Assembly: GCF_014161445.1 (NCBI RefSeq)
Contig: NZ_JABBXA010000004.1
Coordinates: 62,001 to 126,000, forward strand
Length of the DNA stretch: 64,000 bases
Direction: 5' to 3'
Origin: Microbispora sp. H13382
GTDB lineage: Bacteria > Actinomycetota > Actinomycetes > Streptosporangiales > Streptosporangiaceae
The notes below the pieces were generated by a model that was given only the letters and a program-made list of their open reading frames with translations, had not been told where the DNA came from and did no database searches. Of this stretch, positions 33,861 to 42,903 are shown one piece after another. The translations under genes and the position numbers were made by a program. Within the stretch, counting starts at the first letter, position 1. Every line of letters starts with the position of its first letter.

Positions 33861-34727
33861 ACTCCCCTCGGCCTCCTCGTTCTCCCCGGCCGCGAAGGCC
33901 CGGTACGCCGGCCGCAGCAGGTCGAGGAGCGGGATGTGTCTGGCCTTGACCTTCGGCGGGTCCAGCGCGCGCAGCAGCAGGTCGGGGTGCCCCTCGGGGC
34001 CGGGCGGCGGGCCGAGGCGAGCCGCTGAGGCGCCCGGCTCGTAGAAGTCGCCGAGACGCTCGGCGAACGGGACGTCGGCCACGTCGAGAAGCCCCGGCGG
34101 CCCGGCATCGCCCGCGGTCGCGGCCCCGGCCTCGCCGCCGCTCCGGCGCAGCGCGTCGAGCAGCGCTTCCCTGGCCATGCCCCGCCAGGCCAGCACCCGG
34201 AACGGGTCGTCGTCGAACGCCTCGGCCAGCAGGTACAGCACCGCCGACAGGTGCTTGCACGGGAAGCCCCAGTCGGGACAGGTGCAGTCCATGTCCAGTC
34301 CGCGCTCGCCGGGGAACAGCGGCAGCCCGCACCCGGCGAAGACGTCCTCGATCTCCGGCGGCATCTCCCCGGCGAGCAACTTGGCCCGGTGGAGGGCCTG
34401 CGCGGCCAGCGCCTCGATCAGCCCCGCCCACTCCCGCTCGCCGTACGCCGTGATGCGCACGCTCACGTCGTACGGCTTCGGGCGCGACCCCTGCACCCTG
34501 GCCTTCGCCAGCCCGGGACCGAGGTCGAGGTCGAGCACCTGGCCGCGCCGGGCGTACGCACGGCCCCGGCTCAGCCTGCCCGGGTCGCAGACGCGTTCCA
34601 GGATGTCGATGAACCGCCGCGACCACCACTGCTCGCCGATGGACCCGCGCTTCGAGCGCGCCTTGATGCCGCCCTCGACCCTGATGGGCCGCGCGGCCTC
34701 GAACCACCCGTCCCTGCCGACCGGCAT
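33852..34727 (-). CDS. SWIM zinc-finger protein, partner of SNF2 helicase
   Basis: 291 residues. The SWIM motif CxCx(n)CxH is seen at about 147-159 as 'CTCPDWGFPCKH'. The N-terminal part ('RPIRVEGGIKARSKRG' then 'WWSRRFIDILE') is the usual start of these bacterial proteins, and an Ala/Gly-rich linker leads to a short C-terminal segment with 'RHIPLLDLLRPAYRAF'. Its ATG overlaps the helicase stop by one base (TGATG), so the two are translated together. SWIM domains bind DNA or protein; the pair is widespread in actinomycetes, its role is not established, but DNA repair or nucleoid remodelling is likely. Confidence 0.9.
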   Translation of the reverse strand: MPVGRDGWFEAARPIRVEGGIKARSKRGSIGEQWWSRRFIDILERVCDPGRLSRGRAYARRGQVLDLDLGPGLAKARVQGSRPKPYDVSVRITAYGEREWAGLIEALAAQALHRAKLLAGEMPPEIEDVFAGCGLPLFPGERGLDMDCTCPDWGFPCKHLSAVLYLLAEAFDDDPFRVLAWRGMAREALLDALRRSGGEAGAATAGDAGPPGLLDVADVPFAERLGDFYEPGASAARLGPPPGPEGHPDLLLRALDPPKVKARHIPLLDLLRPAYRAFAAGENEEAEGSVS

Positions 34728-37700
34728 CAGCTCACCGCCTCGGGCGACAGGCGGAACAGCTCGCGCAGCTCCGCCGTGGACAGCTCGGCGATCCAGTCCT
34801 CGCCCGTCCCGACGACGCTCTCGGCCAGGGCCTTCTTGCGCTCGATCATCTCGTCGATCCGCTCCTCCAGCGTGCCCGTGCAGATGAACTTCCTGACCTG
34901 CACGTTCCTGGTCTGCCCGATGCGGAACGCCCGGTCGGTCGCCTGGTCCTCCACCGCCGGGTTCCACCACCGGTCCACGTGGACCACGTGGTTCGCCGCG
35001 GTCAGGTTGAGCCCGGTGCCCGCGGCTTTGAGCGACAACAGGAAGATCATCGGCTCGTCCTCGGTCTGGAACCGCTCCACCAGCGCGTCGCGCGCCTTCT
35101 TCGGCAGCCCGCCGTGCAGCCACAGCACCGGGTGGTCGAGATGCGCCGCCAGGTAGGGCTGCAGCATCGAGCCGAACTCGGCGTACTGCGTGAAGATCAG
35201 TGCCTTGTCGCCCTCGCTGAGGAGCTCCTCGGCCAGCTCCTCCAGCCGGGCCAGCTTCCCCGAGCGGCCCGCCAGCCGGGAGCCGTCCTTGAGCAGGTGG
35301 GCCGGGTGGTTGCAGACCTGTTTGAGCTTGGCCATCGCGGCCAGGACGTTGCCGCGCCGCTCGATGCCCTCGCTGCCGGAGATCTTGCCGATCATGTCCT
35401 CGACCACCGCCTGGTAGAGGCTGGCCTGCTCCGGCGTGAGCGTGCACCAGACCTTCATCTCCAGCTTGTCCGGCAGGTCGGAGATGATCGTCTTGTCGGT
35501 CTTGAGCCGCCGCAGGACGAAGGGGCCGGTGGCCCGTTTGAGCGCGGCGGTCGCGGTCTCGTCGCCGTGCCGTTCGATCGGCTCCTGGTAGCGGTCGCGG
35601 AAGGCCCGGGCCGACCCGAGCAGGCCGGGGTTGCAGAACTCCATGATCGACCACAGCTCGGCCAGGTGGTTCTCCACCGGAGTGCCGGTCAGCGCAAGCC
35701 TCGTCCGCGCCGGGAGCGAACGCACCGCCTGGGCCTGCCTGGCCGCGGCGTTCTTGATGGCCTGGGCCTCGTCGCAGACGACCCTGGCCCAGGTGAACCC
35801 GGCGAGGGCGTCGCGGTCCCGCAGGGCCGTGCCGTACGTCGTGAGGACGAGGTCGGCCCCGGCGACCCGCCCGGCCAGCTCCTCGCCGCGCAGGCGGCCG
35901 GCGCCGTGGTGGAGGTAGACGTCCAGCGACGGCGCGAAGCGGGCGGCCTCCTTCTGCCAGTTGGTGAGCAGCGACATCGGGCACACCAGCAGCGTCGCCC
36001 CGACGCGCTCGCCCGACTCGCGCTCTTTTGTGAGGAGTGACAGCGTCTGGGCGGTTTTGCCCAAGCCCATGTCGTCCGCAAGGATGCCGCCGAGTCCGAT
36101 TTGGGACATGAAGTCGAGCCAGGCCAGGCCGCGCTCCTGGTAGGGCCGCAACGTGCCGTGGAAGGCGGCCGGGGTCGCGACGGGTTCCAGACGGCGGTCG
36201 GCCTCGCCGGACAGCAGATCGCCGAGCAGTCCGTCGGCGTCCACCTCGACGAGCGGCAGCTCGTCGTCCCCGCCGTGGACGACCTGCTGGATGACCTCGC
36301 CGACCGTCATCTGCCCCGACCCGCGTCGCTCCACCGCCTTCAGCGCCGCCCCGAGCTGCCGGGCGTCCAGCTCGACCCACTGCCCCCGCAGCCGGACCAG
36401 CGGCACTTTCAGCCGGGCCAGCTCGGCCAGCTCCTCCTCGCTGATCGTCTCGTCGCCGACGGCGAGCTCGGCCGTGAAGTCGACGAGCTGTGCCAGCCCG
36501 AACCCCTGGCCGGCGGCCGCGCCGGGCCCGGAGCGGGACCGGGCGGTGAGCTTCAGGCCGAGCCGGGTGCGGCCGGCCCACGAGGGCAGCTGCACGCCGA
36601 ACCCGGCCGACTGCAGCAGCGGCGCGGCGTGGCGGAGGAAGTGGAAGGCTCCCGCGGCGTCCAGGCCCACGTGCGCCGGCCGGGCCTCCCGCAGCGCGTC
36701 ATCGATCTTCGAGTACAGGCGGGCCGCCCGGCCCAGGCCCGCGAGCAGCGTCTCGTCCGGGCGCCCGGGCAGGCCGGGCATGGTCTCGCCCGCCCAGACG
36801 AGGGGAGCGGGCAGGTACAGGCTCGGATCCTCGGCCGACTGGAGGGCGAACTCCACCTGCCAGGTTCCGGCGTCCGGTGCCTCCTGTCCGGGGTGCTCCT
36901 CGGCCAGGAGAGGCTCGACGAGACGGAAGCACACCTTGACCGGGCCGTCGAGCTGGTGAGCGGCCCTGAACCAGTCCTCCAGCGGCCGGGCCAGCGTCTC
37001 CGCCTCCTGGTCGCTCACTCCGGGAAGGGCCGCCGTGTCCCCGGTGAGCGCCACCGTCCAGCGGTCGGCCAGGGGACCGCGCCGCCCGGGACGGTGCCCG
37101 CCCAGCAGGCGCTCCGGCAGCGCCTGCCGTACGGCGGCGTCGGCCAGGCCCGCCACCGCCTCGATCAGCACGTGGGACGAGGGCCGCTCCTCGGCCACGG
37201 CCCGGCAGACCGGCGGCATGGCGGCGGCCAGCTCCCGGAAGCGCGCGGCGTGGGGGCCGGTCAGGACGGGCCGCCAGCGCGCGGCGTAGCCGCCGTCCTC
37301 GGTGACGAGCTGGGGCAGCACCCGGCCGTGCCGCACCAGGTTACGGGCGTGGGCGGCGACGAGCGCGAGATAACGTACGGACGGCCCGGGGAGAATGTCG
37401 GCGAGACGATCCTCCGGCTCCGGCGACTCCGTCGAAGGGCCTGCCGCCTCGTAAGCCTCCGGTCTGCCGAGCGTGGTCAGCAGGCGCATCGCCGCGCCCG
37501 TGTCGACCAGCAGCGCGGGCACCCGCCACGGCCTGATCCCGGCCCGGCGCGCGGTGATCCGCAGGCCTGTCTCCGGGGAAGGGAGGGGACTCGTCGCCGA
37601 ACTCGGCAGCAGCAGCACGGCTTCGCCGGACACGGCCTTGCCCGCCGCCTCGGCCGCCGCGTCCCCCCAGCACGGCAGTGCGGCGGCGAGGGCGCTCGCC

Positions 37701-37819
37701 GGGGCGGCGAAGGGGTGGGGCCGAACCTTGGCCCGGGAGGCGCTCGGCCCGGCGCCGGCGGAGTTCTCCGCCCAGAGTACGAGCCGTCCGCCGTCCCAGG
37801 CCGCGTGAATCACGAGCAC
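34727..37819 (-). CDS. SNF2-family DEAD/DEAH-box helicase
   Basis: 1030 residues. An N-terminal actinobacterial-type domain (SNF2_assoc, about 1-540) precedes the motor: Walker A 'DDMGLGKTAQTLSLL' near 580, Walker B/DEAQ box 'DEAQAIKN' near 680, 'LALTGTPVEN', and helicase C motifs 'LIFTQYAEF', 'LLSLKAAGTGLNLTAANHVVHVDRWWNPAVEDQATDRAFRIGQ'-like region near 930-985. The start GTG at 37819 is chosen because GGAGGAG lies seven bases upstream (37826-37832); a GTG at 37837 lacks a site. It uses ATP to move along double-stranded DNA. It is followed directly by its SWIM partner. Confidence 0.93.
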   Translation of the reverse strand: MLVIHAAWDGGRLVLWAENSAGAGPSASRAKVRPHPFAAPASALAAALPCWGDAAAEAAGKAVSGEAVLLLPSSATSPLPSPETGLRITARRAGIRPWRVPALLVDTGAAMRLLTTLGRPEAYEAAGPSTESPEPEDRLADILPGPSVRYLALVAAHARNLVRHGRVLPQLVTEDGGYAARWRPVLTGPHAARFRELAAAMPPVCRAVAEERPSSHVLIEAVAGLADAAVRQALPERLLGGHRPGRRGPLADRWTVALTGDTAALPGVSDQEAETLARPLEDWFRAAHQLDGPVKVCFRLVEPLLAEEHPGQEAPDAGTWQVEFALQSAEDPSLYLPAPLVWAGETMPGLPGRPDETLLAGLGRAARLYSKIDDALREARPAHVGLDAAGAFHFLRHAAPLLQSAGFGVQLPSWAGRTRLGLKLTARSRSGPGAAAGQGFGLAQLVDFTAELAVGDETISEEELAELARLKVPLVRLRGQWVELDARQLGAALKAVERRGSGQMTVGEVIQQVVHGGDDELPLVEVDADGLLGDLLSGEADRRLEPVATPAAFHGTLRPYQERGLAWLDFMSQIGLGGILADDMGLGKTAQTLSLLTKERESGERVGATLLVCPMSLLTNWQKEAARFAPSLDVYLHHGAGRLRGEELAGRVAGADLVLTTYGTALRDRDALAGFTWARVVCDEAQAIKNAAARQAQAVRSLPARTRLALTGTPVENHLAELWSIMEFCNPGLLGSARAFRDRYQEPIERHGDETATAALKRATGPFVLRRLKTDKTIISDLPDKLEMKVWCTLTPEQASLYQAVVEDMIGKISGSEGIERRGNVLAAMAKLKQVCNHPAHLLKDGSRLAGRSGKLARLEELAEELLSEGDKALIFTQYAEFGSMLQPYLAAHLDHPVLWLHGGLPKKARDALVERFQTEDEPMIFLLSLKAAGTGLNLTAANHVVHVDRWWNPAVEDQATDRAFRIGQTRNVQVRKFICTGTLEERIDEMIERKKALAESVVGTGEDWIAELSTAELRELFRLSPEAVS

Positions 37820-38043
37820 GCCGTCTCCTCCCGCCACCTCGGAACGCTAGCAGCGGTTCCGGAGACTTCGGACCGGGTGTCGTCAGCCGTCCGGCCAGGC
37901 CCGCGCAGCAGGTCCACGGCCTCTTTCCTCCGCATTCCGGCCGCCTCGGACTCGGCTGTGGATCACCTCGGCCCGTGTCCGACCGTACGAGGACCCGCGT
38001 CGCCTGGAGCCGCGGGTGACCGAGAGATGCCAGTGGCCGAGCG

Positions 38044-38688
38044 TCACTCGGCGGGCGGGAGCCGTACGGCGGTGTAGTGGCGCAGGTCGTCCTCGTCGAG
38101 CGGAGTTCCGGGGAGGGGCGACCCCGCGTCGGCGCGCAGGCCGTCCAGCACGATCTCCACCACGCGTCCCATGGCCTGCTCGCTGTGCATGCCCGGCGGC
38201 GTGTACACGTTCAGGGTCATCAACAGGGCGACGTCGCCGGGGCCGATGTCGGTGCGCAGCGCACCGTCCGCCTGTGCCCGTTCGATCATCCGCAGGACGG
38301 CGGCGATCACTCGCTGCCGCATCTCGTGCAGGTCCGGGCCGACGCGCATCCGCTGGTGCAGGTGCGGTTCGAGCTTCGCCGGCAGCACGCCCAGCCGCAG
38401 TGCCACCGAGCCGCGCAGGAAACGGCACAACGCGTGCCAGGCGTCCGGCTCATCGCGGCAGGCCGTCTCCGCCAGGTCCGCGAGCCGGCGCAGGCTCTCC
38501 TCGCCGACCGCCCGGAGGAGCGCGTCCCGATCGGGAAAGCGGCGGTAGAGCGTGCCGACGCCCACGCCGGCCCGGCGGGCGACCTCCTCCAGCGGCACGT
38601 CGACGCCCTGCTCCAGGAACAGCTCCCGGGCCGCGGCGACGATCAGGTCCCGGTTGCGGCGCGCGTCGGCGCGCAGCCCCTTCTCCAC
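38044..38688 (-). CDS. TetR-family regulator of the adjacent monooxygenase
   Basis: About 214 residues. The helix-turn-helix is at residues 10-55 ('NRDLIVAAARELFLEQG' then 'VPLEEVARRAGVGVGTLYRRFPDR'), the rest is the ligand-binding helical domain with two Met-rich patches. The GTG at 38688 has GAGG five bases upstream; a GTG at 38694 is also possible. Divergent from the FAD monooxygenase gene with 89 bases between. That gap holds a perfect 11-base inverted repeat, the likely operator, so this protein probably represses both genes until it binds the monooxygenase substrate. The 225 bases upstream of 38043, to 37820, are empty. Confidence 0.92.
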   Translation of the reverse strand: MEKGLRADARRNRDLIVAAARELFLEQGVDVPLEEVARRAGVGVGTLYRRFPDRDALLRAVGEESLRRLADLAETACRDEPDAWHALCRFLRGSVALRLGVLPAKLEPHLHQRMRVGPDLHEMRQRVIAAVLRMIERAQADGALRTDIGPGDVALLMTLNVYTPPGMHSEQAMGRVVEIVLDGLRADAGSPLPGTPLDEDDLRHYTAVRLPPAE

Positions 38689-38713
38689 TGCCACCTCGCG
38701 AAGGATCTGGACG

Positions 38714-38768
38714 ATTTTCCTCCGGTTAGGATACCGTCGTTTATGCGGAGGAAAATCTTCCGGTTAGG
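38714..38768. promoter_or_regulatory. Operator for the TetR regulator
   Basis: ATTTTCCTCCG (38714-38724) and CGGAGGAAAAT (38746-38756) form a perfect 11-base inverted repeat with a 21-base spacer. A direct repeat, C-T/C-TCCGGTTAGG, occurs at 38719-38730 and 38757-38768. This layout between divergent genes, close to the monooxygenase start, fits a TetR dimer-of-dimers site. Confidence 0.7.
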
Positions 38769-38777
38769 GGGTACGGC

Positions 38778-39914
38778 ATGGCCACAGCGCTGATCTCGGG
38801 GGCCGGGATCGCGGGTCCGACGCTGGCCTACTGGCTGGCCAGGCACGGATTCCGGGTCACGGTCGTGGAACGTGGGGGAGAGCCCAGGTCCAGCGGCAAC
38901 CCGGTGGACGTCAGAGGGCCGGCCGTCGCGGTCGCGGAACGAATGGGCGTCATGCCCCGGCTGCGCCGGGCCGCCACCGGCACGACGGGGGTCAGCTTCG
39001 TCGACGCGGCCGGCAGGCGGGTCGGCCGGATGGACATGCGCGCCGTGCAACGGCCGGACGAGGTCGAGGTGCCGCGCGGCGACCTCGCGTCGATCCTCTA
39101 CGAGGCGAGCCGCGACCACGCCGAGTTCCTCTTCGACGACTCCATCACGGCGCTCGGCCAGGACGAGCACGGGGTGGAGGTCGCCTTCGAGCACGCCGCT
39201 CCCCGCCGCTTCGACCTGGTGGTCGGAGCCGACGGCCTGCACTCGGTGACGCGGCGCCTGACGTTCGGGCAAGAGGGTGATCTCGTGCGCCACATGGGCC
39301 TGTACGTCGCGACGACACCGCTCGCCGACGGGGCGGCCGGAGCGGGCCGGGACATCCTCATGCACAACACGCCCGGTAAGGCGATCGCCGTCAATCCGCG
39401 GCCCGCGGGCGCGTTCTTCCTCTACCGCAGCCCGGCCGCGCCGGAGTTCGACCACCGCGACACCGAGCAGCACAGGCGGATGCTGGTCGAAGCCTTCGCG
39501 GACGTGTCCTGGCGGGCGCCGGAACTGCTCGGACACGTAAGCACCGCCGGCGACCTCTACTTCGACTCCGTCAGCCAGGTGCGCCTGCCGCGGTGGTGGA
39601 AGGGCCGCGTCGCTCTCCTCGGCGACGCCGCGTCCTGCGTGTCGCTGTTCGGGGACGGTTCCACCCTGGCCATGGCGGGGGCGTTCACCCTCGCCGAGGC
39701 GCTGGCCGCCCACTCCGGCCATCCCGCGGCCGCCTTCCGGCGCTACGAGGCGGCGCACCGGCGCCTGGTGGACCCCAAGCAGCGCAACGTCGCTCAGGCG
39801 TCGGCACTTCTGGTCCCCGCGACGCGAGGCGGCATCCTCGCCAGGAACCTGGCCACCCGCCTGTGGCCCGTCGTGGCCGCCACCACGCGGCTCAAGCACG
39901 CTCTCGCGTGGTGA
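38778..39914 (+). CDS. FAD-dependent monooxygenase (PHBH/TetX-like)
   Basis: 378 residues. The N-terminal GxGxxG motif is 'ALISGAGIAGPTLAYWLARHG' (residues 4-24), ending with the Glu of 'VTVVERGG'. The second flavin motif 'DLVVGADGLHSVTRR' (about 150-164, DG fingerprint) and the third 'GRVALLGDAASCVSLFGDG' (about 276-294) are complete. This is a class A flavin hydroxylase like tetracycline-inactivating TetX or aromatic hydroxylases. With an adjacent TetR repressor it is likely a xenobiotic or antibiotic-modifying enzyme induced by its substrate; which compound is unknown. The ribosome binding site is a run of G (38767-38771). Confidence 0.92.
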   Translation: MATALISGAGIAGPTLAYWLARHGFRVTVVERGGEPRSSGNPVDVRGPAVAVAERMGVMPRLRRAATGTTGVSFVDAAGRRVGRMDMRAVQRPDEVEVPRGDLASILYEASRDHAEFLFDDSITALGQDEHGVEVAFEHAAPRRFDLVVGADGLHSVTRRLTFGQEGDLVRHMGLYVATTPLADGAAGAGRDILMHNTPGKAIAVNPRPAGAFFLYRSPAAPEFDHRDTEQHRRMLVEAFADVSWRAPELLGHVSTAGDLYFDSVSQVRLPRWWKGRVALLGDAASCVSLFGDGSTLAMAGAFTLAEALAAHSGHPAAAFRRYEAAHRRLVDPKQRNVAQASALLVPATRGGILARNLATRLWPVVAATTRLKHALAW

Positions 39915-39983
39915 GCGAGGGCGTCGTGCCGGTGGCGGACTCGGCCGGCCGCGCGGGTCCGGCGCCGGCCGCAGGTCGTCCCC

Positions 39984-40736
39984 TCAGAGGCCGGACGTGT
40001 GCCAGGTGGCGCCGGCGGCGGTGACGGCGAAGGCCTCGTAGCCGTCCAGTCCCTCCACCCACTCCCTGGCCGCGCCGCCCATGGCGAGGGCTCCGGTGGC
40101 GTACGCGTCGGCGAGGGCGAGGTCCGGGCCGATGACCGTCACCGAGGCAAGCTCGGTCGCGGGCCGGCCGGTGTGGGGGTCGAGGACGTGCGCCCCGCGC
40201 TCGGCCGTGCCCGAGGTCGCCACCGCGAGATCGTGGCCCGACACCACGGCGGCGAGGTCCCCCGGGCGGAGCGGGTGGGCGACGCCGACCCGCCAGGTAC
40301 GGCCGGGGGCCGCCGCGCCGGACAGCCGCACGTCTCCGCCGCCGTTCACGCAGTGGTCGGGCAGGCCCGCCTCACGCAGGATGACGGAGGCCCGGTCGAC
40401 CGCCCAGCCTTTGACGATGGCCGAGGGGTCGAGGCGGCCTCCGGGACAGGCGGTGAAGTAGCCGTGGGACAGGCGGCTCACCGATTCGCACATGCGGAGG
40501 ATGTCCGCCACCTCCGGCGGGCAGTCGGCCAGGGTGATCTCGCCCCGGCCCAGCCGGCTCACCGGGCTGCCGGGCTTGTAGGTCGAGAACACCGCGTCGA
40601 CGTGGTGCAGCCAGGCCACCGCCTCCGCCAGGGCCGCCGCGACCCGCGGCCCGGCCTCGTCGTCGTGGCGCCCGTCGTCGTGGCGTACGTCGAAGGAGAA
40701 CACGGTGCCCATCACGTGCTCGACGTGGCGTGTCAC
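39984..40736 (-). CDS. apbE: FAD:protein FMN transferase
   Basis: 250 residues. ApbE features: 'HVMGTVFSFDV' at the start, 'AVFSTYKPGSPVSRL' (about 49-63), 'GRLDPSAIVKGWAVDRA' (about 99-115, with the conserved Lys-Gly-Trp/Tyr), 'NGGGDVRLSG' and 'DPHTGRPA' with the metal-binding Asp/Thr near 'LADAYATGALAMG'. It attaches FMN from FAD to a Thr in the target motif, with Mg2+. It acts outside the membrane in some organisms; no signal peptide is visible here. It overlaps the FMN-binding gene by four bases (GTGA), and that protein carries the target Thr. The operon is 42754 to 39984. Confidence 0.95.
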   Translation of the reverse strand: MTRHVEHVMGTVFSFDVRHDDGRHDDEAGPRVAAALAEAVAWLHHVDAVFSTYKPGSPVSRLGRGEITLADCPPEVADILRMCESVSRLSHGYFTACPGGRLDPSAIVKGWAVDRASVILREAGLPDHCVNGGGDVRLSGAAAPGRTWRVGVAHPLRPGDLAAVVSGHDLAVATSGTAERGAHVLDPHTGRPATELASVTVIGPDLALADAYATGALAMGGAAREWVEGLDGYEAFAVTAAGATWHTSGL

Positions 40737-41359
40737 AGGCCCGCCTTGTCGAGCGCGCTCTGCAGGGAGCGGATGTAGCCGTCGCTGGTGTAGGTGGCGC
40801 CGGAGACCGTGTCGATCTGGGCGGACCGCGCCGACAGCGCCTCCTCGTTCAGGATCGGCAGGGCCTCGTTGTTGATCCTGATGTCGCGGTGGTTGTTCGC
40901 CGGGGCGTCGAGCACCTTGACGCCCGCCATCTTCCCGGCGGAGATCACGATCGCCACCTGCACCGGTCCCCAGCGGGTGTCGGCGGAGTCGCCGGTGACG
41001 GTCTTCTCACCGCTGGTGGCACCCGCGGTGGCGCCCGGCCCGGTCCAGGAACCCGTGAGATCGGCGGCACCGGAGGCACCGGAGGAACCGGCGGCACCCG
41101 AGGAGCCCCCGCCCAAGCGGTCCCCGTCCCCGTCGTCGAACTCGTCGTGGTCGTCGTCATCGTGGCCGTCGTCGTGGTCGCGGTCACGGCCGAGGGAGCC
41201 GTCGCCGGGGCCCTCCCCACGCCCGCCCGTCGCTCCGGCGTCGCCCTGGGTGACGGCGGCGGGGCGCTGGGCCAGCGCCGTCATCTCGTGGGGCTTGAAC
41301 GACAGCAGCAGCACGAGACCGACGGCGGTCGCGAGCACGGCCAGTATGGCTCTGCGCAT
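40733..41359 (-). CDS. FMN-binding domain protein (substrate of ApbE)
   Basis: 208 residues. A signal/anchor helix at about 4-20, then a long linker: an unusual Asp/His run at about 58-80 (of the type DHDDGHDDDDHDEF), then Gly/Ser. The FMN_bind domain (about 117-208) ends with 'DTVSGATYTSDGY', where Thr189 in SGAT is the expected covalent FMN site. The protein should carry flavin across or outside the membrane and receive electrons from the membrane reductase at 41381. The Asp/His run would bind metal ions and is not part of the usual domain. Context: reductase - FMN protein - ApbE form one electron-transfer set. Confidence 0.92.
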   Translation of the reverse strand: MRRAILAVLATAVGLVLLLSFKPHEMTALAQRPAAVTQGDAGATGGRGEGPGDGSLGRDRDHDDGHDDDDHDEFDDGDGDRLGGGSSGAAGSSGASGAADLTGSWTGPGATAGATSGEKTVTGDSADTRWGPVQVAIVISAGKMAGVKVLDAPANNHRDIRINNEALPILNEEALSARSAQIDTVSGATYTSDGYIRSLQSALDKAGL

Positions 41360-41380
41360 GGAACTTCCAATCCGGGATGG

Positions 41381-42754
41381 TCAGAACTCGAACGACTCGT
41401 GATGGATGCGGCGGTGCGGCACTCCGGCGGCCCGCAGCGCCGTGATGACGGCCCGCGTCATCTCGGCCGGCCCGCAGACGTACACCTCGTGGCCGGGCAG
41501 GTCCGCCACCAGCCCGGTGAGCGCCGCGGGCGTGAACGGGTCGCCGACGGCGGTCCGGGCGCCGACGCAGTAGTGCAGGGTCGCGCCGCGGGCCGCGGCG
41601 ATCTCCTCGAGCTCTCGGCGGAAGACGAGGTCGTCGGTGCTGCGCGCGCGGTAGAGGAGGGTCAGGTCGCCGGGGGCGGCGGGCGCCGACTCGAACAGCG
41701 CGCGCAGCGGGGTGATGCCGACGCCGCCCGCGACGAGCAGCACCTTGCGCGCCCGGCGGGCCCGCACGGTGAGCGCGCCGTACGGCCCCTCGGCGACCAC
41801 CCGGGTGCCGGGCCGCAGGCGGGTCAGAGAGCGGCTCTGGTCGCCCAGGTCCTTCACCGTGATCCGCAGCTCGCCCGTCCCGGGCGGGGCGGACAGCGAG
41901 TACGGGTTGGGGGACCACCACAGGTCCCTGGTGAGGAACCGCCAGCGGAAGAACTGGCCGGGTTCGGCCCGCAGCCGGTCCAGGCGCCGCCCGGTCACGT
42001 ACACGGAGACGACCCCGGGGGTCTCCGGCACCACCCGGGAGACCCTCAGCCGGTGCCGTACGGCCAGCCGCAGGGGAGTGAGGAAGCGGTACCACACGAT
42101 CAGCGCCGCGACACCGAGGTAGAGGACGTACCAGGAGGTGCGGGCGAGCGGGGCCACGGCGAACTCCGCGCCCGTGGCGAGCTGGTGCCCGAAGGCCAGC
42201 CACGCGGCCAGGTAGGTGTAGAAGTGCAGGTGGAACCATGTCTCGTAGCGCAGCTTCGGCCGGATCCTGCGGGCGGAGACGACGCCGACGCCCACCAGGA
42301 GCAGCAGCGCGACGGTGGCCTTCAGCACGTCGGGATAGGTGAGGTTCAGCGTGACCGTCTCGCTCACCACGTCGGTGCGGTCGGTCAGCGCGTAGCCCCA
42401 GATGGTCAGCAGCGTGTGCGCGACGGCCAGTCCGACGACGTAGCGGCCGCCCGTCGAGTGCCACCGGGCGAGCCGGTCGGAGCCGACGCCGCGCTCCAGC
42501 GCGGGCACCCGGGCCATCAGCGCCAGCAGCACGGCGATCGCGTACCCGGCGAGCAGCCCGGTGACGCGGCCGGCGTTCGTCAGCCAGTCGTCCGGCCCCG
42601 CCACGCCGGGCGTGTTCGCCCACCACATGCCGACGACCGCGACCGCGCCCGCGGCGATGAGCGCCAGGACGGCCTCGGGGCGGGCGCGTACGCGCCGCCG
42701 TGGCGCCTGCACGTGTCCGGTATTCACCGCTGCGTCCGGGAGAGTGGTCGTCAC
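41381..42754 (-). CDS. Ferric-reductase-like transmembrane protein with FAD/NAD(P) domain
   Basis: 457 residues. Six membrane helices occupy residues 25-220, with His pairs in 'RWHSTGGRYVVGLAVAHTLL' and 'FHLHFYTYLAAWLAFGHQLA', likely heme ligands. The C-terminal part (about 225-457) is a ferredoxin-reductase fold: 'NPYSLSAPPG' contacts FAD, 'LLVAGGVGITPLRAL' contacts NAD(P)H, 'VYVCGPAEMTRAV' is the final motif. It moves electrons from cytoplasmic NAD(P)H across the membrane. Start GTG 42754 has GAGGAGG 5 bases upstream; the further upstream GTG at 42784 lacks a site. It is divergent from the response regulator at 42904. The FMN protein and ApbE follow 21 bases after. Confidence 0.93.
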   Translation of the reverse strand: MTTTLPDAAVNTGHVQAPRRRVRARPEAVLALIAAGAVAVVGMWWANTPGVAGPDDWLTNAGRVTGLLAGYAIAVLLALMARVPALERGVGSDRLARWHSTGGRYVVGLAVAHTLLTIWGYALTDRTDVVSETVTLNLTYPDVLKATVALLLLVGVGVVSARRIRPKLRYETWFHLHFYTYLAAWLAFGHQLATGAEFAVAPLARTSWYVLYLGVAALIVWYRFLTPLRLAVRHRLRVSRVVPETPGVVSVYVTGRRLDRLRAEPGQFFRWRFLTRDLWWSPNPYSLSAPPGTGELRITVKDLGDQSRSLTRLRPGTRVVAEGPYGALTVRARRARKVLLVAGGVGITPLRALFESAPAAPGDLTLLYRARSTDDLVFRRELEEIAAARGATLHYCVGARTAVGDPFTPAALTGLVADLPGHEVYVCGPAEMTRAVITALRAAGVPHRRIHHESFEF

Positions 42755-42810
42755 CGATTCCTCCTCTTCGTCATCACCCGGCACACCGTGCCAACCGAAC
42801 CTCTTGTTTT

Positions 42811-42868
42811 CCTATGAACAGGGGCATCTGCGGATCATTCATAGGATTCTCTGAGGTAGCTCACAGAG
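42811..42868. promoter_or_regulatory. Shared regulatory region of the flavin operon and its two-component system
   Basis: In the 149-base gap between divergent starts: a perfect inverted repeat CCTATGAA (42811-42818) / TTCATAGG (42838-42845), then CTCTG (42849-42853) / CAGAG (42864-42868). The region is AT-richer than its surroundings. Symmetry and placement fit binding of the response regulator at 42904 to control both directions. Confidence 0.5.
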
Positions 42869-42903
42869 CACGCCCGGTGAGCGGGGAGGACGCTTGACCC
42901 ATC

